A stretch of DNA of 64,000 nucleotides from Chlamydoabsidia padenii (GCA_025330725.1 JAIWND010000038.1:62001-126000); one strand, 5' to 3'. Numbered from the stretch's first letter, positions 10,377-21,900 are shown. Numbers and translations: made by a program. Notes: generated by a model from the sequence alone, not told the origin.

Positions 10377-12209
10377 ATGGATGAAGACGCTACACCATCA
10401 AACACATCTCACTCTATCCCTCCACCTGACGATGGACGAAGCTTTTATAATCATTCCAGTATACAGAGCGATGTGATCATTTCATCAAAATGGCATTCAA
10501 GGACCGACTGGAGGAACAGCTGAAGAAAGTTGTCAAATCCTACAAGAACATTCCTACAAGTAAAGAAGTCATATTGAAAAAATACAAGGAGGATCAATAG
10601 AAACCTCGTTTTTGTTTATTTTATAAAAAACCCGCAGCTTTGTGGAATGAATGCAACGGGAAGCTGGAAGATGGAGGTAAAAAGGAGAGTGAGTAAGTAT
10701 ATTTAAGTTTAATTACTGATCATTCTTTCACATGCAGATGTGCCAACAACTACGACTGCAGATAGTATGACGGACTTCTGTGTCAAAAATTATTATGCAC
10801 TGGAGGTGAAATGGCGAAAGTTTGTAGCAGAAAACGTTGATGCAGTATATGATGAAGTAACCTCACCCAAGAAAGATACCGGCAAAGCTTCAACCTCGTC
10901 AAAAAGAAAGCAATCAGATGACCAGCCAAAATTAAGAGGAAACAAGCGAATGAAGGTGAACCAAGGTGTGAAGACCATCAAGACAAATACGAAAATTAGG
11001 AGACCAAAATGGCGAGAAAGATGCTTGGATTTGATGAAGACTGTTTCTGATGTAGTATACGAGATGTCAATCATGGTACCCCTGATCGCGCAGTTCTACC
11101 TTGACAGGTAAATCCATCAAATTATATATCATTAAAGACAGCTAATGCACCTTTGTTATATTTTGGACAGCCATTCTTCTTATTCATTTGTTACTGACAT
11201 TGTACCATCTTCCCATCTCCGACAAAAATGTGAAAGAAAACTGTCTCACCTCGACCGGGACATGAAGGACAGACTAATGAATATGAAAACACGAACGGAT
11301 TCTCAAAAAAGAAAACTATTGGATACATTTACAAATCGACATCTTGAACATCTCTTTTACAAGTATTATGGTGCAAAACAACGAAGAGACTGCGCAGTGC
11401 TTGATGAAGCGTCATTTTCTCAAGTGTCTACTTCTTCCACTGAAATGTCTACGTCTTCCTCTCAAATATCATTTTCTTCCACGGGGATGTCTTCTTTTAA
11501 AGTTACCAATGAAGAGTTCTTACTTCCATACGAAGACTTTGATGCACGCTTTCTAAATGACTTACCTGATGAGTATTATCCATTAATTCTTTCTCAATTC
11601 ACGATAATGGCAACCAACATTATGAATATGCACGCAGACAGCCGGGTGAACTATGTTATGAAAAAGGCTATTACTGTGCTGTTACGGATAAATCTGTGTC
11701 CAGAAAGAGAAAAATCATACTATGACAGAATTAAAGGGTAAATAAAAGAAAACCAACTGATTCTATATCCCTTGCTGCTCCTGCTACGGCTAAAAAAGGG
11801 AAAGGGAAAGGGAAAAGAGTCACTGTACCTACCACCATTTATTATGGCGATGCTGGTCGTGTTTTGGTTCAAGAATCCATGGGCAAGAAAGAAGAAGTAC
11901 GGACCGGCTACAAATGGCATTGTATTCAAAATCAAATGCAAAATTGATCGACACAAACGAATACTTGTCATCCAAACTATGCTGCCTTTGTGATAGTCGT
12001 GTCCAGCATCCAAAGCGTCGGAACGGTCGCGCCAACCTTGGTGTCGTCCATTGTATCAACCCGACTGCTTTGGAAGAAAGCATAGATACTCACTTTGTGG
12101 TTGAGATGCAAATGCTGCCATTAACATCATTAAAATTGGTATACATCTGGCTGCCACAAATGTGGCGTATCCTGCTTTCTCAACAACAACAACAACAGAT
12201 AATGTATTA
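10377..12209 (+). pseudogene. Fanzor (eukaryotic TnpB/OrfB-like) relic
   Basis: The C-terminal region carries the OrfB/TnpB hallmark: a zinc ribbon with two CxxC-like pairs, YLSSKLCCLCDSRV then GVVHCINPT, followed by LCG-stop-DANAAINIIKIG. The family consensus is RDxNAAxNI; here the Arg codon has become TGA, consistent with a CGA-to-TGA transition, at about 12099. Upstream is IYYGDAGRVLVQESMGKK, like the loop before the ribbon, in another frame. The N-terminal half (10740-11111, 11145-11741) is Lys-rich and helical, reads DFCVKNYYALEVKWRKFVAE, and has introns near 10695-10738 and 11109-11170. The RuvC segments with the catalytic Asp and Glu are missing: only about 60 bp separate the N-terminal part from the ribbon. 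Live Fanzors are RNA-guided DNA nucleases; this copy is decayed by deletion, frameshift and nonsense mutation. A first exon around 10377-10600 is uncertain. Confidence 0.75.
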
Positions 12210-12411
12210 GCTAAACATCTTTTTGGGTCGCGTCCTTCCTGGTATGGGAACACTCTCGGCTCCCCGTCCTCTGAGGCGAGATGGGTCTTAGAAGGTGAGT
12301 TAAAAAGTTACACATCATATCTTCTTCCGCAAAACGCTAACTGATATTATATTCTCCGCTTATTCGACGAAAAATTCAAGTTAATCAGGAATACCCATCA
12401 GGATAGTAAGC

Positions 12412-12515
12412 ATCGTCTCATCAAACGGATAAACGTTTACCAAAGGTCGTCTCCTGAAGCTCTTTTTGGTCTGGCGGTGTAACAAAAAAAATCCATTTCG
12501 GGATTTTTGTGTTCG
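12412..12515 (-). repeat. Right copy of long inverted repeat
   Basis: This is the reverse complement of 4169-4271. It reads ATCGTCTCATCAAACGGATA at its inner end and GGGATTTTTGTGTTCG at its outer end. Mismatches are scattered single bases plus small differences in A/T run length, so the copies have diverged only moderately. Confidence 0.85.
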
Positions 12516-12597
12516 TGAGACGGCTTTGATGATACGGATCATGAGAGGATTTAAGGGACGATGAGAGCACCCTAAGGGACGATTTTCTTTCAAGACA

Positions 12598-12610
12598 TTT
12601 CAAATCCCGG
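12598..12610 (-). promoter_or_regulatory. Recurring word upstream of SLX1 (distal)
   Basis: TTTCAAATCCCGG, a perfect copy in reverse orientation, 214 bp upstream of the SLX1 start and just outside the inverted repeat. Confidence 0.45.
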
Positions 12611-12744
12611 TCACGACATTTGCTGTTCTTACAATAGGCTACAATAAATCCTTAAGCTTGACAGCTCCTGGTTGAAAGGGTATATTGCACTTTATATAAT
12701 TCATCAAACTCATATGTAGGTCTTGAGACAAGCGACTTGCTTAA

Positions 12745-12758
12745 TTTCAAAACCCGCT
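12745..12758 (-). promoter_or_regulatory. Recurring word upstream of SLX1 (proximal)
   Basis: TTTCAAAACCCGCT, a one-mismatch copy, 66 bp upstream of the start codon. Confidence 0.45.
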
Positions 12759-12823
12759 CTTAAATCAACGCAAAGTGTGGATTTTTTCCATTCGCTCTCT
12801 CCCTCTTCTCCTTCATTCATTGA

Positions 12824-13461
12824 ATGGCACCATACTTATTTTATTGTTGTTACCTCATTCGCTCCCTACACCCTAGTCATCAAAACAAAGTATATGTGGG
12901 CTCCACACCTGACCCCATTAAACGATTAAGGCAACATAATGGCGATATCACACAAGGAGCCTTCAAGACAGCAAAACGTAGGCCATGGTAATCAACTGCG
13001 CTACACACAAACAAAGACACCTGGTTGACATCTTTTTCTCTCTCTTTTTTTTATTGGAATAGGGAAATGATTCTATTTGTATATGGCTTCCCTACTAAAC
13101 AAAGTGCTTTACAATTCGAATGGGCCTGGCAGCATCCTTTACGATCACGACATACTAAACGACAAGGCGTGTACTCGACAACTGACAGCAGTACGGTGGG
13201 TTTACGTGCACCAGCCCACGCTAATCTCTATCTCACCAAACTCACTGCACTCTATGATCTGTTATGCACACAACCATTTGCTCAATGGCCTCTCAAGATC
13301 AGGTTTATGGATCCAAATGACCAAGCACTGTTTTTAGCCGAAGCACACAGGCCACTACCTTGTCAACTATCTCTTTCTTATGGTCCGGCCGAGGAGATCC
13401 TTCCCGTCATTCGACGATCAAGAGGTAATGGAGAGGGTAATACATACAGACACTGACACCA

Positions 13462-13506
<45 letters not shown>

Positions 13507-13938
13507 CTTGACTAGAACATGAAAATAAGGATATAGTAAGTTGGTTGGATAAACTACCCACGTCGTTTCCCTGTAGTATCTGTCATACCGATATAGAGAA
13601 GAAGGTTAAAAAAACAACAAAACCCAATCAAGGAGGGAAATGATAATAACGATGATTTTGTGTAGGCACTCGATCGATTTGTGTGCTGCTCTGGCAATTA
13701 TACAACCACTTGCACCATGATATCCCACCTCACTTGCCTGGCAAATGTCTTTTTAGCGGATACCCCTTATTTGATTCCCATCGAACATTCATGCCCTGAT
13801 TGCTCGACTCGGTTGGTATGGGGTGACTTGATACTTGATCTGCGGTTGCGGATCCATCACACGACGAAAAAGGATAGTGGGTCGGATAATACTACGGAAG
13901 AGGAAGGTGATGATGATGATGATGACGACGACGCATAA
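12824..13938 (+). CDS. SLX1: Structure-specific endonuclease subunit SLX1
   Basis: Slx1 is the GIY-YIG nuclease that, with the scaffold Slx4, cuts branched DNA such as flaps and Holliday junctions in the nucleus. Exon 1 (12824-12987) gives [17 protein letters not shown] and [19 protein letters not shown], the GIY-YIG strand pair and the catalytic Arg region. Exon 2 (13063-13424) continues with [20 protein letters not shown], which has the conserved Glu, and WAWQHP. Exon 3 (13516-13604) has [12 protein letters not shown] and exon 4 (13666-13938) has [10 protein letters not shown] and [14 protein letters not shown], together the C-terminal RING-like zinc finger. All four exons join in frame with GT...AG introns; the third intron starts GTTAAA, a weak donor. 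Intron 2 contains a 42-nt T run. The tail ends in an Asp-rich stretch encoded by GAT/GAC repeats. About 229 residues after splicing, a little short for the family but complete in domains. Confidence 0.93.
13465..13506. repeat. 42-nt T run in SLX1 intron 2
   Basis: An unbroken T run ends 8 nt before the splice acceptor, overlapping the position of a polypyrimidine tract. Confidence 0.95.
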
Positions 13939-14103
13939 ATTGGACTTTAGCATAACCCTATAGTATAGTCTTTAAATAAAACTGTCTTTTTTACAATAAA
14001 ACATATTACATTACCATTTCCTACTCTTAACAATGATCGTTTAAATGATATGCCGATCACTCAACGTCATTGCCGCTTCCACATCAAGTGCATAGGCGTC
14101 CCT

Positions 14104-14140
14104 GACAAGTGCGGGATATCAAAAAAATCGCACCCTTGTC
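14104..14140. other. Hairpin upstream of SDHA
   Basis: GACAAGTGCG (14104-14113) can pair with CGCA-CC-CTTGTC (14129-14140), leaving a two-base bulge and a 15-nt loop that contains a variant of the recurring word. It lies 145 bp upstream of the SDHA start codon, probably in the promoter or 5' leader. Confidence 0.4.
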
Positions 14141-14153
14141 AAAGATTTTGTAT

Positions 14154-14166
14154 GCGGGATTTGAAA
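14154..14166 (+). promoter_or_regulatory. Recurring word upstream of SDHA
   Basis: GCGGGATTTGAAA, a perfect copy on the gene's own strand, 119 bp upstream of the start codon. Confidence 0.5.
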
Positions 14167-14284
14167 TTGATGAGGCACCCTTTTTTTTTTTTACCCCCGT
14201 CCTGTTTTTTCTCTTTTGTTTCCTTCTCCACACAACTCCCCACTCTTTATTTTTTCTTTCTTTCTTTTTTCTTCAAGGGCAACC

Positions 14285-16643
14285 ATGTTGAAACTTTTAC
14301 AATCTTCCTCTCCTGCTGCTGTAAGTATACAAACATATACTTAATCTTTAGATCCACTTGGACTAATTCCATCTTTTGTTTGATGACTATTTGAAATAGG
14401 TACGCGCCACCCGTACGTAATCTCTTTTTAACAACATGAACAACAACAACAACAACAACAATGACTGACCAACTCATTATCAATTTATAATAGGTACAGT
14501 AGGTCGTTTGACTGCTCGTGGTCTTCACCATTCCAAGCCTGCTTTGCAAGTGATGGCTTCTTCTCCCTTGAACGCCAAAGAAGTTACTGTAAGTTGATTG
14601 AATCGGCCTAAACAGTAAACTATACTAAAACGAATATTCTTTCATGTGTTTGTAGGGCTCCATTGCTAGCAAGTATCCTATTATTGATCATGAATATGAC
14701 GCCGTTGTTGTTGGTGCTGGTGGTGCTGGTCTCCGTGCTGCTTTTGGTCTCGCTGAAGCTGGTTTGAACACTGCCTGTATCACAAAGTTATTCCCTACTC
14801 GTTCTCACACCGTGGCTGCTCAAGTAAGGAGGAAAATAAAAAACACCGCAATAACCATATACTAATTCCTTTTATTTTTATTTTTTATTACCTACTGTTT
14901 CGTTTAGGGTGGTATTAATGCTGCTTTGGGTAACATGACTGAAGATGATTGGAGATGGCACATGTACGATACCGTCAAGGGGTCTGACTGGCTTGGTGAT
15001 CAAGATGCTATCCATTACATGTGTCGTGAAGCTCCTCATACCGTTTACGAACTTGAAAACTATGGTGTCCCATTCTCTCGAACGGAAGAAGGCAAGATTT
15101 ATCAACGTGCTTTTGGTGGTCAAAGTTTGAAGTATGGCAAAGGTAAAAGAAAACAACAAGACAAAATAGGCCCTCTTTTATATATCTTTTAAAAGTCAGT
15201 GATGAAAAAAATGTCTTAATAATTTCCTCTTTTTGTTATATAGGTGGACAAGCTTATCGTTGTGCTGCCGTTGCTGATCGTACCGGTCATGCCATTCTTC
15301 ACACTTTGTATGGTCAATCTCTTCGTCACAACACCAACTACTTTATTGAATACTTTGCTTTGGATTTGATCATGGAAGATGGTGAATGTAAAGGTGTGAT
15401 TGCCTTGAACATGGAAGATGGTACTCTTCACCGATTCCGCTCTCACAAGACTGTATTGGCTACTGGTGGTTACGGTCGTGCCTACTTCTCATGTACTTCT
15501 GCCCATACTTGTACTGGTGATGGTAATGCCATGGTGGCTCGTGCTGGCCTCCCTCTTCAAGATCTTGAATTCGTCCAATTCCATCCTACTGGTATTTACG
15601 GTGCTGGTTGTTTGATCACTGAAGGTTCTCGTGGTGAAGGTGGTATCTTGATCAACAATGAAGGTGAACGATTCATGGAACGTTATGCTCCTACCGCCAA
15701 GGATCTCGCCTCTCGTGATGTTGTCTCTCGTGCCATGACTCTGGAAATCAAGGCTGGCCGTGGTGTGGGTCCCGAAAACGATCACATCTATCTCCAACTC
15801 CACCATTTACCTCCTGATGTCCTCCACGAACGTTTGCCCGGTATTTCCGAAACTGCTGCCATTTTTGCTGGTGTGGATGTGACCAAGGAACCTATCCCTG
15901 TCTTGCCTACTGTCCATTACAACATGGGTGGTATTCCTACCCGACACACTGGTGAAGTCTTGCGCGTGGATGAAAATGGCGAAGACAAGGTGGTGCCTGG
16001 TTTGTATGCCGCAGGTGAAGCTGCGTGTGTGTCCGTGCACGGTGCCAATCGTCTCGGTGCCAACTCTCTTTTAGATATTGTCGTGTTTGGTCGTGCTGTG
16101 GCTCATCATATTGCCGAAACCTTGGAACCCAACACACCCCTCAAGCCTTTTGCTGCTGATGCTGGTGCCAAGACCATTGAAAACCTCGACAAGTTGCGCA
16201 ATGCCGATGGTGACAAGTCTACTGCTGAAATTCGTCTTAACATGCAAAAGGTCATGCAATCTGATGCTGCTGTCTTCCGTACTCAAGAAACTCTCGACGA
16301 AGGTCGTGGCAAGATTGACAAGGTCTGGAACACTTTCCGTGATGTCAAGGTCACTGACCGTGGTATGATCTGGAACACTGATTTGGTGGAAACTTTGGAA
16401 CTCCAAAACTTGTTGACTTGTGCTTCTCAAACCATGCACGCTGCTGCCGTCCGTACTGAATCTCGTGGTGCCCATGCTCGTGATGATTACCCTGATCGTG
16501 ATGATGAAAAATGGATGAAGCATACCTTGTCGTGGCAAGATCAAACTACCGGTGAAGTCAAGCTCAGCTACCGCTCTGTCACTGGTACTACTTTGGACGA
16601 AGAAGAATGTAAGGCTGTCCCTCCATTTGCTCGTGTGTACTAG
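14285..16643 (+). CDS. SDH1: Succinate dehydrogenase flavoprotein subunit, mitochondrial
   Basis: This is the FAD-bearing subunit of respiratory complex II, which oxidises succinate to fumarate in the mitochondrial matrix. Six exons join in frame: 14285-14320, 14400-14412 (a 13-nt microexon), 14494-14588, 14656-14823, 14908-15142 and 15244-16643. The N-terminus [20 protein letters not shown] with later [12 protein letters not shown] is a typical basic presequence. Next come the dinucleotide-binding loop [20 protein letters not shown], the covalent FAD site [16 protein letters not shown], and the substrate and catalytic regions [30 protein letters not shown] and [14 protein letters not shown]. 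The C-terminus is AVPPFARVY. The length, about 648 residues, fits the family. The coding part is strongly biased toward C-ending codons, as in highly expressed genes. It converges with the Rieske gene, 344 bp between stop codons. Confidence 0.97.
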
Positions 16644-16986
16644 ACTCTTCCCCCACATCCCCTCTCCCTCATCTTCCCTATCCTCCCATTCATTTAGTTA
16701 GCGTCACTTGATCTGTTTTTTGTTAAATATACATTGTTTTTATACTACATTTGTGTCTTTTTATTAATGTGTGTTATTGTCATTGTGTGGACTATTCCCG
16801 TGGATCCTAATTATAAATAAAGAATGATTTTTCCCTCTATGTATGCATGTCTATACTATCCAGTCATAAATGCAGTAATGTGATGATGATGATTAAAAGA
16901 TCTATTTTATTGTGTTTTAATACATTGTAGATATAAATAAATAGGGAAGGGTGTGTGTAAATAACTAAACTAGAGGGGTGGATGGT
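16644..16986. other. Convergent 3' flanks of SDH1 and RIP1
   Basis: AT-rich sequence with AATAAA-type poly(A) words for both strands (for example ATAAATAAAG near 16812-16821). No gene is seen. Confidence 0.6.
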
Positions 16987-17064
16987 TTAACCGATGATAA
17001 GCTTATCATCTGTGAATGAGTATTCTATATACAAAAACAAAAGATTAGATTACATTCTTTATCA

Positions 17065-17095
<31 letters not shown>

Positions 17096-17837
17096 AAAAA
17101 GAGTATTTCATTTGATTTACCTGGGATTTCAAGGTTGAGAGGAGCAGGACCCTTACGGATACGACCAGAGATATCATAGTGAGAACCATGGCAAGGGCAG
17201 TACCAACCTCCATAGTCACCAGCTTCACCAATAGGCACACAACCCCTAGGGAAAAAAGAAAAAATGTTAGTTAGCCATTTATCCCTCCCCCCCCCTTTTT
17301 TTTTCCTACTTACAAGTGAGTACAGACACCGAGCATGACCAACCATTCAGGTTTCTTGACCCGTTCAGCGTCTTGTTGGGGATCACGGAGTTCTTGGACA
17401 TTAACCGTATTGGCTTCAGCAATTTCGTCTTGAGTACGGTGACGGATGAACACAGGCTTACCACGCCATTTGATGGTGACATTTTTGCCTTCAGGAATTG
17501 AAGCCAAATCAACTTCAGCCTTGGCCAAAGCCAATACATCAGCAGAAGCAGACATGTTGGCCAAAAAGTCACTGACAGTAGCTTGAGCACCAGCGGCGGA
17601 GACCAAAGCAGTGGTACCCACCATCATGTAAGCAAACGATCGGCTAGCATCACCACTAACACCAGTCTTTTTGTACTTTGAAAAGTCGGGCACGTTGGTG
17701 GTATGTTGATAACGGCGTTCTTCTTGTTGATTGTTGAAGAGAGGAAGGTGGAGAGTGGAGGCCATCAAGCTGGATTTGTTGTTGACCATACGAGTGGAAC
17801 GAACCATAGAGGTCACGGTGCGAGATATTAATGACAT
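16987..17837 (-). CDS. RIP1: Rieske iron-sulfur protein of complex III
   Basis: This is the catalytic 2Fe-2S subunit of the cytochrome bc1 complex in the inner mitochondrial membrane; it passes electrons from ubiquinol to cytochrome c1. Exon 1 (17837-17314) gives an Arg/Ser-rich presequence, then [20 protein letters not shown], a membrane helix ([20 protein letters not shown]) and the hinge with [18 protein letters not shown]. The cluster-binding boxes are split by intron 1: CTHLGCVPIG and CPCHGSHYD, with all four ligands and both disulfide cysteines intact. Exon 2 is 17246-17121. The last exon (17024-16987) adds only [12 protein letters not shown] and a stop; intron 2 carries two A runs. About 229 residues, normal for the family. 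The minimal last exon is easy to miss. Confidence 0.96.
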
Positions 17838-18065
17838 GGTGCCCTGTAAATGTATAATGGAAAGAGAGTGGGGAGAGGGGTAAAGATAAGTAAGAAGACC
17901 ATCCCGCCTCCCTGGTGTTTTGATATGCCCTGAAAAAAGTCACAGGGCTTTTTTTTTTTTTTTTTCGCTTGGGTCGGGGGTTAAAACATACTTTTGCGGT
18001 TCAAACACTTTTGCATAAAGACATGGATATAAATGATGGTTTTTATTTATCAAAAGGGGGGATAT

Positions 18066-18806
18066 CTACATAATCCAGCTAGGTAACAAACCAAGATAAA
18101 TATCTTGATATTCACGACGAAGGGGTATTTTATCCAATCGACTCGTTGCCACCAATCCAGCAAGCAAGACCGCACTAATACCAACTACCACCATCCCTTG
18201 AGTGCGGCTACTCTTTTCCTTGTTCTTGCCACAACCAAACGTGCGTTGACATGCCAATTGAGCCCCACCGACCATATGATACACACCCACCCCAATCAAA
18301 GCTGTATGCCATACCCAAGAGATGAAGGGTTTATTTTGCAAACCCCACGCAATGATCCCGAAATCAACAAATGCCGAATCACCCATGGTCTTGATGGGCA
18401 TCCCGCGTGCCAGATAGTAGTGTCCCGCCAGTAAAGGTACCAATAATTGTCCAGTAACGTCATGATAGCGAATCAGGTTGCTACTTTCCTTTTTCTTGTT
18501 AATGTTGAGATATGGTTGGAGGATCGATTTGGTCATGCCCGCCGCTAAATGCCACGCCACACTGCCAGTCACTATCCAACCTTCCAAATGAGCATCTTGA
18601 TAAATGGGACGAGTCATCAGCAAGGCACTGTCTGCTGCTTCCACTCCACGGAAAGCCGCCGTGGCAATTTGTAAACCATGCATTACCGCAAACGTGGTGA
18701 AGCCTACTGCCGTTATCGCTTGTACTTTATTGGCCACACCATATACCTTATAGATAATGGTTCTTGTTGATGATAAATCAGGAGAAGATGTATCGGTAGA
18801 AGACAT
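18066..18806 (-). CDS. MCP1-like mitochondrial membrane protein
   Basis: A single 246-residue frame with about five hydrophobic segments: GFTTFAVMHGLQIATAAF, WIVTGSVAWHLAAGM, GQLLVPLLAGHYYLARG, WVWHTALIGVGVYHMVGGAQ and GMVVVGISAVLLAGLVA. The conserved His residues within helices and the layout resemble the MCP1/DUF1691 family, membrane proteins related in fold to the cytochrome-b subunit of complex II. In yeast, Mcp1 sits in the outer mitochondrial membrane, recruits Vps13 and suppresses loss of ER-mitochondria tethers. The N-terminus is Ser/Thr-rich and has no clear presequence. The start is the only upstream ATG in frame. A distant SDHC-type anchor is the main alternative; the length (246) and five helices fit MCP1 better. 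The 18.95-kb MULE begins about 145 bp upstream of the start. Confidence 0.7.
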   Translation of the reverse strand: MSSTDTSSPDLSSTRTIIYKVYGVANKVQAITAVGFTTFAVMHGLQIATAAFRGVEAADSALLMTRPIYQDAHLEGWIVTGSVAWHLAAGMTKSILQPYLNINKKKESSNLIRYHDVTGQLLVPLLAGHYYLARGMPIKTMGDSAFVDFGIIAWGLQNKPFISWVWHTALIGVGVYHMVGGAQLACQRTFGCGKNKEKSSRTQGMVVVGISAVLLAGLVATSRLDKIPLRREYQDIYLGLLPSWIM

Positions 18807-18913
18807 TTACTTGTTAGGAAGAGGAGGGGGGGGTTAAAAGTAGAGTAATGTAAGAATAAAGAATGGCGAAAGTGAAAAGAAGGGGGCAATCCCAATTTTA
18901 ATTTTTTTAATCT

Positions 18914-18925
18914 GCGGGATTCGAA
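18914..18925 (+). promoter_or_regulatory. Recurring word upstream of MCP1-like gene
   Basis: GCGGGATTCGAA, 108 bp upstream of the start codon on the opposite strand to the gene. Confidence 0.5.
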
Positions 18926-18949
18926 TTTGACAAGATTGTTAAAAACCAT

Positions 18950-21900
18950 GAGCTCCCGCGTAGAAGTGGCGGTTTTCAACATTTTATCCGACTAAATCCG
19001 CTAAGGCTTGGTTTTCTTTTTTCTTTTTAATAATCAACTTTTGAAATGTCTCTATCAGTTACATCCTCTCCTTCTTCACACTCGGAAAACAACGACGACT
19101 TCGGAAACGATCTGGAACGCTACTATAGTAGATGTCGAAAGTCATGCCCAGTTGCTTTGTTTTGCTGGTCGACGAGCTGATTATAAAACGTGCTTGAATT
19201 GTCGTAATCGTGATACACCAGTACCTGTGTGTCCTAATTTTGGTGATTTGATTCCTATTGAACAACTTGCCGACAGCTTCGATGACTCTCCTTCCCTAGA
19301 TACCGATATTATTTTTGATGGCCATTTATTTATCGATGACGATCATATCGACAATACGGATGAGCAGCTTATTGACGCCATCTACCTGGCGGTGGAGCAC
19401 GCTGGAGGATTCCGATACACCAAAAAAAACATCGCGAATCCAAAGAAGCGACACTCGGTGGCATTTCTTGGACTGTGTGCTCAGCGGACAGATGTTAATA
19501 ACCAACGTCCACCAAACGAATTGGTAAGGTTGGGCCGGCGTATGACAACCTACGATTGTGGTGGTGAACTTTCCGGTGTGATCTATTGACAACAAAGGTG
19601 GATAACTCTCACCGTCAAGAACCAGGAACAGCACAACCCCCATAGTGAAGACGAACATCCAAGCATGCCCATTGAAGTCCGGGAATTCAACACTACCCAT
19701 GCCCACCAATTGACCTCTGGGGACCTACTCGCTCAGGTGCAACGACAATTCGGGTACAACATCACCCGCGCACAGATGTATTATTGGAAGAGTCAGGCGA
19801 TTGTTCACCTTTATAGGCGTGCTGATGACCAGATGGTGTCGTCAAGAATCTTGGTGCGCGAATATCTGGACGCTGGCTTCCGGGAGGTAAGAAAAAAAAA
19901 AAAAGAAAGAAAAAGGGGGTTTGTGGGAAAAAAGGTCTGGGTAAACGGAAAAGTAATTTGGGTGATTGCATGGTTTAAACAGTGTGTGTATTGGCTTTTT
20001 TTTATTATTATTACTAAACTTAAGCGAATCATGACTCTGGTGAACAATGACAACAAGGACAACTACTCTTCCGATTACTTGGCGAACTAGTATTAGATTT
20101 AGTGTAGATTGTGTAGATTGGTTGAGTGTGTGTGGATTATAATATAACCCTGTTTTAACAATATTTGTCTTGTCTTTGTTTGGTTGTATTAGTTGTGCTG
20201 GGAAGATAATGATCATTGGCGGGGGTTGGGGTTCACCACAATGTTTTTTGATTTGTGTGTTGGATCTGACCAGGTTGTTGAATATTTCGTAGATTCTACC
20301 TACAAGACAAACCGTCTCGAGAGCGAATTGTTTGGCGTGATAGCGAACATCAATGGCTGCGGGTACCCTGTAGCATACTTTCTTTATTTAAAAAAAAACG
20401 TGGATCAGAAGTGGCTGAAGCATGCAAAGTGGCGGCACTATGCTGCTATTTCCTGGCTCTCCGTGATTGCGGGCTGTCACCGTATTACATGTTTTGTGAT
20501 AAAGATTCGTCCGAAATCAACGCAATAAAACAAACATGGGGTGATAATATCCTGCGGCTCTGCTTGTGGCATCTGAAAAGGGCTGTTAGACTTGCTTTAA
20601 AGAAAGCCAAAGGAAATCTTGGTCCAATCTATGAAGTTGACATTGATGATGTTATGGGGGAATTTAATTTTGCTAGTCCCACTTTCCTCCCAACGGTCAA
20701 CAACAGATCACAAATTGCCAGACAAGCAAGGTGCCCTGAAGAGGACATAAAAGCTATTATTGAAATGATGGAAAAGCACTATTGCTACCATCAACGAATT
20801 CATCGAGGTAAGATAAAGTTATAAACCATTTTAAGCATGTCATTACCTAAAAGGGAAATTTGTGCATTTTTTCAGGTACGTCGTTTTTAACTCCCGATCA
20901 AATCCACCAAGCCTGTGCCCGGGAAATGTATGAGTATTGCGTGCGTAGATCGTTGCCAGATGCTTGGGCGTACTTGTGGAGACAATGGTACACGGAACGT
21001 CAATGGGTTTTATGGGCTCGTTGTACTACTCCAGGGATTCCCACGCCAAAGTTAACAATGCTAATCGAAGCTCATTGACGTGTCCTCAAACGGAATCATC
21101 TTTATTGCTACAGCCGACTCCGACAAGACTTTTTGGCATATATACTCTTGGCCAAACACTGTGAACAACTGGTCGATTCATATAATCATAGAATAATTCT
21201 TCGCAGGGATCCATCTAAATGGGAAAGGTTGTTTGTGAGCACCTGAAACTCACTAAAAGAACGTCAAGGTAAAAAAAAAAAAAAGGCGACGACAACTACT
21301 TTTGTATGATATCACAATATGAAATTAAAAAATATTAACTTGTTATTTATACTAATAGAAAGCCAAAACAATTATGCCACTGATGTTGATACCTGGGTAT
21401 GTGGCTGCCCATCCTTTTTCGTCAACCGCTTTTTGTTATGTAAACATCTAGTTAGAAGACATAGCGTTGGCACAATGATCATCGGAAGATACTTTATCAA
21501 AAGATCCCATCAAGCACCATTTATTACATTAATTGAGGTAAAATAAGAGTTTATTACAATATATATATATTAACAATTAGACCACCTACATAAACCAGTC
21601 CTTCTATACTGAACTACACTATGAACTGCATTAAAAAGTCAACAAGACCAAACACACACTATCCCGGCCGAATCGATGATCATCCCCATCTTGATCAAAC
21701 CGCAAATCATTCCACCCAACCTGCTACACCTGTTTCCGGAATCATTACCACTGATAGTGATGAAGATGATGATGTTATTATTGAGGTTGATGATGTCGCT
21801 GAAGGTAATGAAGGTAATTCCGATTTCGATTTTGGTTTCGGTGCTTCTGTTGAAGGTGTTACTTCTTTTGGAGATGCTTCTGTTGATGGTGTTCCTGTTG

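Larger units (their letters stand above)
12210..12823. other. Right edge of transposon cluster and SLX1 promoter
   Basis: This contains the right inverted-repeat copy (12412-12515), its 48-bp extra block with the outer GAGCACCCTAAG word (12564-12575), and two copies of the recurring word on the minus sense (12598-12610 and 12745-12758). No gene is seen. Confidence 0.5.

Noticed and set aside
16071..16658. A 195-codon minus-strand frame opposite SDHA
   Set aside because: It mirrors the strongly codon-biased SDHA exon; its composition is a by-product of that bias and no motif is present.
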